Under the pieces are notes generated by a model that worked only from the letters and a program-made list of their open reading frames with translations, was not told the DNA's origin and made no database searches. From positions 1 through 11,849 of the forward strand of contig JAJRSN010000316.1 of NCBI GenBank assembly GCA_024278715.1: a stretch of DNA of 11,849 bases, read 5' to 3'. Below, piece by piece: positions 6,287 to 11,849 of this stretch. Position numbers and translations under genes: made by a program. The number at the start of each line of letters is the position of its first letter. Positions within the stretch are counted from its first letter, which is position 1. This DNA comes from Calditrichota bacterium. Its GTDB lineage: Bacteria; Calditrichota; Calditrichia; Calditrichales; Calditrichaceae.

Positions 6287-7917
6287 CGACTCAGGAATAT
6301 ATTATTCAGCAGCTCCAACGATTTTTAGACGCCCGCCAAATTTCCGGAATTGAAATTATCCTTGAAAAACCCAAAGAAGAAAAATTCGGAGATTTCGCTT
6401 CGACTCTCGCTTTACAACTCGCCAAACATCTTAAGAAAAACCCCCGGCAAATAGCCGAAGAACTTAAAGCCTTCATTCCGGTGGATGAGCGATATATTTC
6501 CAAAATCGAAATTGCCGGTCCGGGATTTGTAAATTTTTTCGCCTCAAAAACCTATCTTCACAGCCAATTGAAAAAGATTCTCGAAGAAAAAAAACGTTTC
6601 GGTCAAAGCGCGGTCGGTAAAGGCAAAACGGCGCAAATCGAGTTTGTAAGCGCGAACCCGACCGGACCGCTGACCATTGGGCACGGACGCGGAGCGGTGC
6701 TTGGCGACACTCTGGCGAGGCTTTTACAAGCTGTCGGTTACAGGGTGACCCGCGAATACTATTTCAATAACGCCGGCAGGCAAATGCGTATTCTCGGCGA
6801 ATCGGTCCGTTTGCGGTATCTGGAATTATGCGGAGAAAACGTGGAATTCCCGGAAGATTATTATCAGGGCGAATACATTATCGATATTGCCCGTGCGATT
6901 TTTAAGGAAAAAGGAGATTCTCTGAAGTCGGAGACAGATATCGCCTATTTTAAGGATCGCGCCGAGCAAATCATTTTTACGGGCATTAAAAACACAATCA
7001 GGCGTCTGGGATTTGAATTTGACGTGTTTTACAATGAAAAGTCGCTTTATGACGAGGGCAAGATCGACGAAGTTATCGAGCGGTTAAGGGAAAAGGGGCT
7101 TATTGCCGAACGGGACGGCGCCGTGTGGTTTTTGACTTCCAAACTGGGATTTGATCAGGATCGGGTTATCGTAAAAAGCAGCGGCGAACCCACCTATCGG
7201 CTTCCGGATATCGCCTATCATGTGGAAAAGGTCAAACGCGGTTTCGACTTGATTATTGATATCTTCGGGGCTGATCATATCGCGACCTATCCCGATGTTC
7301 TGGCTGCGGTAAAAGCGTTGGGCTATGATGTTGATCGTATTAAGGTGTTAATTCATCAGTTTGTCACGCTTTACGAAGGCGAAGAAAAGGTAAAAATGTC
7401 AACGCGTAAGGCTAATTTTGTCACTCTCGACGAACTGATGGATGAAGTGGGTGTGGATGTTACACGCTACTTTTTCCTTATGCGCAGCATGAATTCGCAT
7501 CTGAATTTCGATTTGACTCTGGCAAAAAAACAGTCGGAAGAGAATCCGGTTTTTTACATTCAATATGCGCATGCCCGTATTTGCAGTATTTTAAAGTTAG
7601 CCGAAACCCGCAAAATCGATTTAAACGCGGCTGCCGATTTAGCTTTACTGCAGGCTCCGGAAGAGATCAATTTAATTAAGCATCTTGTTCATTTCCCGCA
7701 GGTTGTGGAGTCTTCCGCTTTGAATTACGAGCCGCATCGTCTTGTTAACTATTTGTACGATTTGGCGACATATTTTCACAAATTTTACACCGAATGCAGA
7801 GTAATCGGCGATGATCTGCAATTATCTCGCGCCCGGCTTGCGCTGATTGACGCCGCTCGTCTTGTGTTGGCTAACGGATTGGGCTTGTTGGGAGTTACCG
7901 CACCGGATCACATGTAA
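6283..7917 (+). CDS. argS: Arginyl-tRNA synthetase ArgS
   Basis: Charges tRNA-Arg with arginine, using ATP and requiring the tRNA for activation. The N-terminal tRNA-binding (Add-1) domain occupies about residues 1-85. The class I active site follows, with SANPTGPLTIGHGRG (123-137), where the HIGH element reads TIGH, and KMSTRKANF (371-379) as the KMSKS loop. FGADHIATYPD (328-338) is a family block. The C-terminal DALR anticodon-binding helices carry YIQYAHARICSI (425-436). At 544 residues it is at the short end of the usual range but complete. ATG 6283 overlaps the rsfS stop, and the last gene of this run starts 17 nt after the argS stop. Confidence 0.96.
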   Translation: MTTQEYIIQQLQRFLDARQISGIEIILEKPKEEKFGDFASTLALQLAKHLKKNPRQIAEELKAFIPVDERYISKIEIAGPGFVNFFASKTYLHSQLKKILEEKKRFGQSAVGKGKTAQIEFVSANPTGPLTIGHGRGAVLGDTLARLLQAVGYRVTREYYFNNAGRQMRILGESVRLRYLELCGENVEFPEDYYQGEYIIDIARAIFKEKGDSLKSETDIAYFKDRAEQIIFTGIKNTIRRLGFEFDVFYNEKSLYDEGKIDEVIERLREKGLIAERDGAVWFLTSKLGFDQDRVIVKSSGEPTYRLPDIAYHVEKVKRGFDLIIDIFGADHIATYPDVLAAVKALGYDVDRIKVLIHQFVTLYEGEEKVKMSTRKANFVTLDELMDEVGVDVTRYFFLMRSMNSHLNFDLTLAKKQSEENPVFYIQYAHARICSILKLAETRKIDLNAAADLALLQAPEEINLIKHLVHFPQVVESSALNYEPHRLVNYLYDLATYFHKFYTECRVIGDDLQLSRARLALIDAARLVLANGLGLLGVTAPDHM

Positions 7918-7934
7918 ATAAGAGGAAGAAAGCT

Positions 7935-8834
7935 ATGAGTTTGCTTGTTGTTGGTTCCATTGCTTATGATACCGTGGAAACGCCTTACGGAAAAGTGGAT
8001 GATTCTCTGGGCGGATCGGCGCTCTACTTTAGCGCGGCTGCCAGTTTGTTCTGTCCGGTCAATGTTGTCGGCGTTGTCGGTTCTGATTTTGACGCTTCCA
8101 AGATATCGTTCCTTAAAAAACGCGGCGTTAATTTTGACGGATTGTACATGGAAAGCGGACATACTTTTCGCTGGGGCGGACGCTATTATGATGATATGAA
8201 CAAACGGGAAACTCTCTTCACTTTCCTTAATGTGTTTGAACGTTTTCAACCGAGAATTCCGGAAAACTATCAAAAAGCCAAATACGTTTTTCTTGCCAAT
8301 ATTGATCCTGAGTTGCAATTAGAGGTTTTGGATCAAATCAAAAAACCCAAGCTCGTTGCCCTGGATACAATGAATTTCTGGATTAGCGGAAAACGTTCTG
8401 AATTGGGAAAAGTATTAAAGCGCACGGATATTATTGTTTTAAACGACGAAGAAGCCAAAGAATTAACCGATGAGTTTAATTTGATCAAGGCGGCGCGGCG
8501 CATAACTGAATTGGGTCCTAAAAGCGTGATCATTAAAAAGGGCGAACACGGGGCAATGCTTTACCACAACGGACATTTCTTTTTTTCTCCGGCTTTTCCC
8601 CTGGAAAAAGTGGTTGACCCCACAGGCGCGGGAGACAGCTTTGCCGGCTGATTTATGGGATACATTGCCAGGGCTAACAAGCAGGATTTCCGAACATTGA
8701 AAAGAGCCATTATTTATGGCAGCACCGTGGCTTCTTTTAACGTGGAAGATTTTAGTTTTAAGCGGCTGGAAAATATTGAACCGAAAGACATCGAAGAGAG
8801 AGTGAAAATTTTTAAGCAGTTAATGGCTTTTTAA
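7935..8834 (+). pseudogene. PfkB-family sugar kinase interrupted by an in-frame TGA
   Basis: A ribokinase-fold (PfkB) kinase that would phosphorylate a sugar or nucleoside with ATP. The N-terminal SLGGSALYFSAA block (about 29-40), DTMNFWI, VLNDEEAKEL and the C-terminal DPTGAGDSFAG (228-238, with D234 the expected catalytic base) are intact. Codon 239 (8649-8651) is TGA where relatives have the second Gly of AGG-F. The same frame then continues for 60 codons with a good family C-terminus (FMGYIARAN, LKRAIIYGSTVASFNVEDF) to TAA at 8834. GGA to TGA needs one base change. Translation to the TGA gives 238 residues; reinitiation at ATG 8655 could give a 59-residue second piece. GAGGAAG (7922-7928) is a strong ribosome site, and the gene probably sits at the end of the argS operon. 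It could be a recent nonsense mutation, a sequence error or recoding. The substrate is unknown. Confidence 0.8.
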
Positions 8835-8841
8835 TTGCCTA

Positions 8842-10032
8842 TTACGACTGTGCGGTCATAATAATTGTAAAAATACTGCCTTTGCCTGGGGTGCTTTCGA
8901 CGATTAGTTCGGCGTCATGAGCTTCGACAATCTCTTTAGTCATGGAAAGACCGACTCCGATGCCCCCGCCCATGAATTCTGTTTTTGATGTAAAATGGTG
9001 CAATTCGTTTTGAACCTCGTAAAACGGTTCGAATATCAAATTGATTTTATCGTGAGGAATTCCGATTCCCGTGTCTTCCACCGAAAGATAAACCTGATTT
9101 TTCCTCTTATCGAGTTTTGCTCTGATTAATACTTTCCCGCCTTCTTTGGTAAACTTTAAAGCGTTTTGAACCAATTCGGTTACCGCTTTTTCCATTTTAT
9201 GCGGATCAATGAAAACGACAGGGTCTTCGAGTTCTAATTTATAAGCGAAATTAATTTTTCGTAACGTGAACAGAGATTTCATTTTTTTGTAAACGCGTAA
9301 AACGAGATTATTGATTTTAACCGATTCTTTCTTTAGATGACCGGCATAATTGGTAAGCAGGGTCAAGTCGTGCATATTCTCTATCATTTCCGTCATTTCA
9401 TCAATGGTAGATCTGATGACAGTGACGTATTCTTTAATGTTTTCAGGGCGGTCATCGTTAATATCCATTTCCATCAAATCGAAATATCCCTTTAACACGG
9501 CAAGAGGTGTTCTTAGTTCGTGATTGGTAATGGTGATGAATTTATTTTTGATTTCATTTAATTCGCGGAGTTTAACGTTAAGGTCTCTTAACTGTTTGTT
9601 TTCTCTGCGGGCGTTAATGGTCTGGATGCAGCGGTTTAAAACAATACGAACATGCTCAAAAGAGACGGGTTTGGTAATGTAGTCAAACGCTCCCTGTTTC
9701 ATCGCTTTAATGGCGTTTTCGATGGTAGCAAATCCTGTAATTACGATGACCTCGGTCTCGGTATAATTTTTCTTTATCAAACGCAGGGTTTGCAATCCGT
9801 CCATCACAGGCATATTCAAATCGGTAAACACGATGTGATAGGTCTTTTTCTTTAATTTTTCCAGACCGGTCATTCCGTTTTCAGCCACATCCACCTGGTA
9901 ACCTAAAAAATTGAACATATCGATGTAGCTTTCCCTTACTTCCGGTTCATCTTCAATAACCAGAATGTTAAGCTTTTTCTCAGCTTTCGGGTCTTCTTTT
10001 TGTTCGGTTTGTATTTTTGTTTCAGGAAACAA
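8842..10032 (-). CDS. Soluble hybrid sensor: receiver domain fused to a histidine kinase
   Basis: A cytoplasmic signalling protein of 396 residues without membrane segments. An N-terminal receiver domain (about 21-137) has acidic E27/D28, phosphoacceptor D71 (FTDLNMP), T99 and K121 (ITKP), and resembles NtrC-type receivers (GFATIENAIKAMKQGAFDYI). A coiled linker (138-165) leads to a HisKA domain with H171 (NHELRTPL). An HATPase_c domain follows, with N box N290, DTGIGIP (320-326), FEPF and GGGIGVGLSM (355-364). The order receiver-kinase means it probably takes phosphate or a signal from another kinase and passes it on; no separate response regulator is in the window. The start is TTG at 10032, with AGGAG 10 nt upstream (10043-10047). 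It begins 3 nt after the stop of the small upstream gene and converges on the PfkB gene with 7 bp between stops. Confidence 0.93.
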   Translation of the reverse strand: MFPETKIQTEQKEDPKAEKKLNILVIEDEPEVRESYIDMFNFLGYQVDVAENGMTGLEKLKKKTYHIVFTDLNMPVMDGLQTLRLIKKNYTETEVIVITGFATIENAIKAMKQGAFDYITKPVSFEHVRIVLNRCIQTINARRENKQLRDLNVKLRELNEIKNKFITITNHELRTPLAVLKGYFDLMEMDINDDRPENIKEYVTVIRSTIDEMTEMIENMHDLTLLTNYAGHLKKESVKINNLVLRVYKKMKSLFTLRKINFAYKLELEDPVVFIDPHKMEKAVTELVQNALKFTKEGGKVLIRAKLDKRKNQVYLSVEDTGIGIPHDKINLIFEPFYEVQNELHHFTSKTEFMGGGIGVGLSMTKEIVEAHDAELIVESTPGKGSIFTIIMTAQS

Positions 10033-10035
10033 AGC

Positions 10036-10260
10036 TTAATTTCTCCTAATTTTTTCGGGGACATTAATAATAAGTTGCCTGATCCGTTCCAATTCGGAAT
10101 TTATTTTATGAAGATACTCGTTTGTTTTTTCATCCGATATTTCCAAAGTTTCCTCCAATAAAAATACAGATGTATTTAAAACACTCAAGCGCGTGCGTAA
10201 GTTTTCCAGCAATTCTTCGTACCTGTTGATAATATCCGACATATCGTTCCGATCCTTCAT
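10036..10260 (-). CDS. Small coiled-coil protein resembling a histidine-less DHp domain
   Basis: A 74-residue, strongly helical, charged protein with no signal peptide or membrane segment. The segment ELLENLRTRLSVLNTSVFLL (16-35), followed by TNEYLHKINSELERIRQLI (46-64), has the two-helix pattern of a HisKA dimerisation domain (compare SHELRTPL, then the second helix). The His position reads Glu19 and the Pro position Arg24. It could be a dimerisation partner, adaptor or inhibitor of the downstream receiver-kinase, whose gene starts 3 nt after its stop. An alternative start is the ATG at 10242 (Met7), which has AAGGA upstream and would suit a -10-like TATATT at 10269-10274. No homologue is known to me. 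That it is a real gene is likely; the DHp resemblance is a judgement by eye. Confidence 0.65.
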   Translation of the reverse strand: MKDRNDMSDIINRYEELLENLRTRLSVLNTSVFLLEETLEISDEKTNEYLHKINSELERIRQLIINVPEKIRRN

Positions 10261-10369
10261 AACCCTGTAATATAGTTTGCTATCCTTGATTTAAATGATC
10301 GACACTTAAATATTGAAATTGAATTTTTTTTAGATAAAGTGATACAATTCCGCGCATTTTTAGGTATTG

Positions 10370-10398
10370 TTGCAAATAGAGATTTTTTTTTGCATAAT
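10370..10398 (+). promoter_or_regulatory. Candidate sigma70 promoter of amrS
   Basis: TTGCAA (10370-10375), a 17-bp spacer and CATAAT (10393-10398) form a good sigma70-type pair. It lies 42 bp before the amrS ATG, in the divergent gap between the two-component operon and amrS. The purine-rich GGGATGG (10429-10435) then serves as the ribosome site. Confidence 0.5.
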
Positions 10399-10439
10399 AG
10401 TTCTGTCAATAAAACAACAGTTAAATTTGGGATGGAAAA

Positions 10440-11465
10440 ATGAATTTCACGCAATCAATTCCGGTGGCTCGTTGGTGGCAGCCCGTCGAGAATAATCGGG
10501 TTTTGTGTACGCTTTGTCCGAGATACTGCAATATACCCGAGGGTAAAGCCGGGTTTTGTTTTGTGCGCAAGAATGTTGACGGTAAACTATACTCTACCGC
10601 TTATGGGCGACCGACCGGATTTGCAGTGGATCCGATTGAAAAAAAGCCTTTGAACCATTTTTATCCGGGCACAACCATTCTCAGTTTCGGAACCGCGGGT
10701 TGCAATCTTGGATGTAAGTTCTGCCAGAACTGGTCGATGAGTAAGGCGCGGCTTGATGAATCGCATGCTTTGCACGTATCTCCGGAAGAGGTTGTGCGCA
10801 TCGCCCGAAAGAATCATTGTCCTTCAATAGCCTTTACTTATAATGATCCGATTATATTCGGAGAATATGTTGTAGATATTTCGAAGATTGCGCATCAGGC
10901 AAATATCAAAACCGTAATGGTGACTAACGGTTATATCGATAAAGACGCCCGAAAAGAGGTTTTTGAACATATAGACGCCGCAAATGTGGATTTAAAAGCC
11001 TTTAGCGAACAATTTTATTTTCAGCTAACCGGGGCTCATCTTCAACCCGTTTTGGACACTTTGATCTGGTTGAAAAAAGAGACCGAAGTTTGGTTTGAGA
11101 TCACTACGCTTCTTATCCCGAACGAAAATGATGCGGAGGACGAATTAGGTCGTATGTGCGATTGGGTTCTAAATAATTTGGGAGATTCGGTACCGCTTCA
11201 TTTTACGGCATTTCATCCCGATTTTAAGATGTTGGATCATCCCTCTACTTCGTATTCCACTTTGCGAAGGGCGAGGGAGATTGCTTTGCGGAAAGGGATT
11301 AAATTTTGTTATACGGGAAATATTCACGATCCCGAAGGGCAAACGACTTTTTGCCCCAATTGCAAGGAGGTATTAATCCGAAGAGATTGGTACCGGGTTT
11401 CCGTAGAAAATTTAGCGGATGGAAGTTGCTCGGCATGCGGCGCAGAAATTGCCGGACGCTGGTGA
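10440..11465 (+). CDS. amrS: AmmeMemoRadiSam-system radical SAM enzyme AmrS
   Basis: A PflA-like radical SAM protein of 341 residues. The [4Fe-4S] cluster motif is CNLGCKFC (C88, C92, C95) in GTAGCNLGCKFCQNW. An N-terminal Cys cluster (CTLCPRYC...GFC, C23, C26, C30, C40) and the PIEKKPLNHFYPG block (65-77) are hallmarks of this family. The C-terminus carries two further Cys pairs (CPNC 305-308 and CSAC 330-333), probably a zinc-ribbon-like element. The family name comes from co-occurrence with AMMECR1 and Memo-like proteins; neither partner is in this window, and the substrate of the family is not firmly established. The gene is monocistronic here, with its own promoter, divergent from the two-component pair. 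The start ATG has GGGATGG just upstream. Confidence 0.9.
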   Translation: MNFTQSIPVARWWQPVENNRVLCTLCPRYCNIPEGKAGFCFVRKNVDGKLYSTAYGRPTGFAVDPIEKKPLNHFYPGTTILSFGTAGCNLGCKFCQNWSMSKARLDESHALHVSPEEVVRIARKNHCPSIAFTYNDPIIFGEYVVDISKIAHQANIKTVMVTNGYIDKDARKEVFEHIDAANVDLKAFSEQFYFQLTGAHLQPVLDTLIWLKKETEVWFEITTLLIPNENDAEDELGRMCDWVLNNLGDSVPLHFTAFHPDFKMLDHPSTSYSTLRRAREIALRKGIKFCYTGNIHDPEGQTTFCPNCKEVLIRRDWYRVSVENLADGSCSACGAEIAGRW

Positions 11466-11495
11466 AAAAAATTAAAAAAATCTTAAAATAAAATA

Positions 11496-11524
11496 TTGAC
11501 AGAGGTAAAAGGATTATTTATATT
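11496..11524 (+). promoter_or_regulatory. Strong sigma70 promoter of the tRNA-Asn region
   Basis: A perfect TTGACA (11496-11501), a 17-bp spacer and TATATT (11519-11524) lie 28 bp before the first tRNA-like copy. It is the best consensus promoter in the window, as expected for a stable RNA gene. It would transcribe the damaged copy as well as the intact tRNA. Confidence 0.75.
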
Positions 11525-11552
11525 TAACGCCTTGTTTGTAAGCCGATGACAA

Positions 11553-11618
11553 TCCGGCGTAGCTCAATTGGCAGAGCGGGTGGCTGTTATCCCGCCCAGG
11601 CGGGATGTAGGTTCGAGT
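11553..11618 (+). pseudogene. Damaged tRNA-Asn copy carrying a GC-rich palindrome
   Basis: From 11547 to 11589 this copy is identical over 43 bp to 11661-11703 at the intact tRNA-Asn, covering the 5' acceptor strand, D arm, 5' anticodon strand and most of the anticodon loop. The ten bases ACCACTAGGC of the intact gene are replaced by TCCCGCCCAGGCGGGA (11590-11605). Identity then resumes for 13 bp (TGTAGGTTCGAGT, 11606-11618) and stops. The 3' T-stem strand and 3' acceptor strand are missing, and the anticodon stem cannot pair fully. It cannot fold as a working tRNA. Confidence 0.85.
11589..11606. repeat. 18-nt GC-rich near-perfect palindrome inside the tRNA copy
   Basis: ATCCCGCC-CA-GGCGGGAT consists of 8-bp perfect arms around a 2-nt centre, in the middle of an AT-rich intergenic area. 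It sits exactly where the 3' side of the anticodon arm should be. As RNA, its CCCGC can pair with GGCGGG downstream or with GCGGG (11576-11580) upstream in the D-arm/anticodon-arm junction. It looks like a small dispersed repeat unit, but no second copy is in this window. Confidence 0.7.
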
Positions 11619-11666
11619 TTCTGTTAATAACAAAAGAAGAGAAAAGAAATAAAATTTGTTTGACAA

Positions 11667-11739
11667 TCCGGCGTAGCTCAATTGGCAGAGCGGGTGGCTG
11701 TTAACCACTAGGCTGTAGGTTCGAGTCCTACCGCCGGAG
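11667..11739 (+). tRNA. tRNA-Asn (anticodon GTT)
   Basis: A complete 73-nt cloverleaf. The acceptor stem is TCCGGCG/CGCCGGA with discriminator G. The D arm is GCTC-AATTGGCA-GAGC. The anticodon arm is GGTGG-CTGTTAA-CCACT with anticodon GTT, the variable loop is short, and the T arm is GTAGG-TTCGAGT-CCTAC. The 3' CCA is not encoded. It lies behind a strong promoter and a damaged partial copy of itself, and is followed by a terminator. Confidence 0.95.
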
Positions 11740-11747
11740 CGGTAGAG

Positions 11748-11782
11748 AAGCCTCATGGAAGATAGATCCTTGGGGCTTTTTT
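11748..11782 (+). terminator. Rho-independent terminator after tRNA-Asn
   Basis: AAGCCTCA (11748-11755) pairs with TGGGGCTT (11771-11778; one G-U pair). The inner GGA/TCC can extend the stem, and a run of T follows (TTTT, 11779-11782). It begins 8 nt after the tRNA 3' end. Confidence 0.8.
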
Positions 11783-11792
11783 AGTTTACGCC

Positions 11793-11849
11793 ATGGAATA
11801 TTACTTGTACATTCTTTATTCGTCAAAGATTGATCATTATTACGTTGGT
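11793..11849 (+). CDS. GIY-YIG family nuclease, 5' part only (runs off the window)
   Basis: Only the first 19 codons are visible, from ATG 11793 to the last base. The residues MEYYLYILYSSKIDHYYVG match the start of small single-domain GIY-YIG proteins (about 80-100 residues, the UPF0213/YhbQ-like group), with YIL as the GIY-equivalent and YYVG as the YIG element. The domain fold is that of UvrC and some homing endonucleases; the small proteins have no settled role. No clear ribosome site is seen upstream, and the gene starts 10 nt after the tRNA terminator. The catalytic Arg and Glu lie beyond the window, so activity cannot be judged. Confidence 0.65.
   Translation, partial: MEYYLYILYSSKIDHYYVG

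Noticed and set aside
6670..6700. ArgS with TIGH instead of HIGH as a sign of inactivation
   Set aside because: The surrounding SANPTGPL and GHGRG are intact, the KMSKS loop is good, and I recall a Thr-containing variant in other bacterial ArgRS; it is taken as normal variation.
8649..8700. Selenocysteine insertion at the kinase TGA
   Set aside because: Relatives have Gly, not Cys, at this position, and I could not find a convincing SECIS-like hairpin in the bases just downstream.
7935..8834. Alternative genetic code with TGA as Gly (as in Gracilibacteria)
   Set aside because: The ATPase, mnmA, rsfS, exported-protein and amrS genes all end in TGA, and other conserved Gly codons here are not TGA.
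11514..11756. Minus-strand open frame of 80 codons with an internal amino-acid repeat
   Set aside because: It is the antisense of the two tRNA-Asn copies; the repeated peptide simply reflects the tRNA duplication.

Overview
The window is a stretch of ordinary bacterial chromosome with moderate GC, genes packed mostly on the + strand, and several short operons of core metabolism. Gene content and protein style suggest a member of the FCB/Calditrichota-like part of the bacterial tree: a Cys-rich NPCxxCN-type MnmA, a PfkB sugar kinase resembling those of Bacteroidota and Calditrichota, a stand-alone GlmU-type nucleotidyltransferase, and a small secreted barrel-like protein ending its signal peptide in SYAQ. 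This placement is inference from remembered family resemblance, not a search. TGA is an ordinary stop here: at least five genes end with it.

Layout. Positions 196-1760: an RsbW-like ATPase whose stop overlaps the TTG start of mnmA (tRNA U34 2-thiolation). Positions 2051-4488: panB and panC (pantothenate synthesis, overlapping by 14 nt), then a GlmU-like uridylyltransferase without the acetyltransferase half. Positions 4644-5114: a small exported protein, closed by a rho-independent terminator. Positions 5289-7917: an operon of a membrane-anchored LytR_C protein, rsfS and argS, joined by 1- and 4-nt overlaps, followed after 17 nt by a PfkB kinase broken by an in-frame TGA at a normally Gly codon. 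Positions 8842-10260, - strand: a 74-residue coiled-coil/DHp-like protein and a soluble receiver-histidine kinase. Positions 10440-11465: the radical SAM enzyme AmrS. Positions 11496-11782: a strong promoter, a damaged tRNA-Asn copy carrying an 18-nt GC-rich palindrome, an intact tRNA-Asn(GTT), and a terminator. The window ends in the first 19 codons of a GIY-YIG nuclease.

The genes share no single pathway. Translation is the recurrent theme (MnmA, RsfS, ArgS, tRNA-Asn), alongside coenzyme A precursor synthesis, UDP-GlcNAc supply and phosphorylation signalling. I see no CRISPR array, transposase, phage module or defence island. The least ordinary items are the tRNA-Asn pair with its palindrome, the TGA in the kinase, and the small His-less DHp-like partner of the receiver-kinase.
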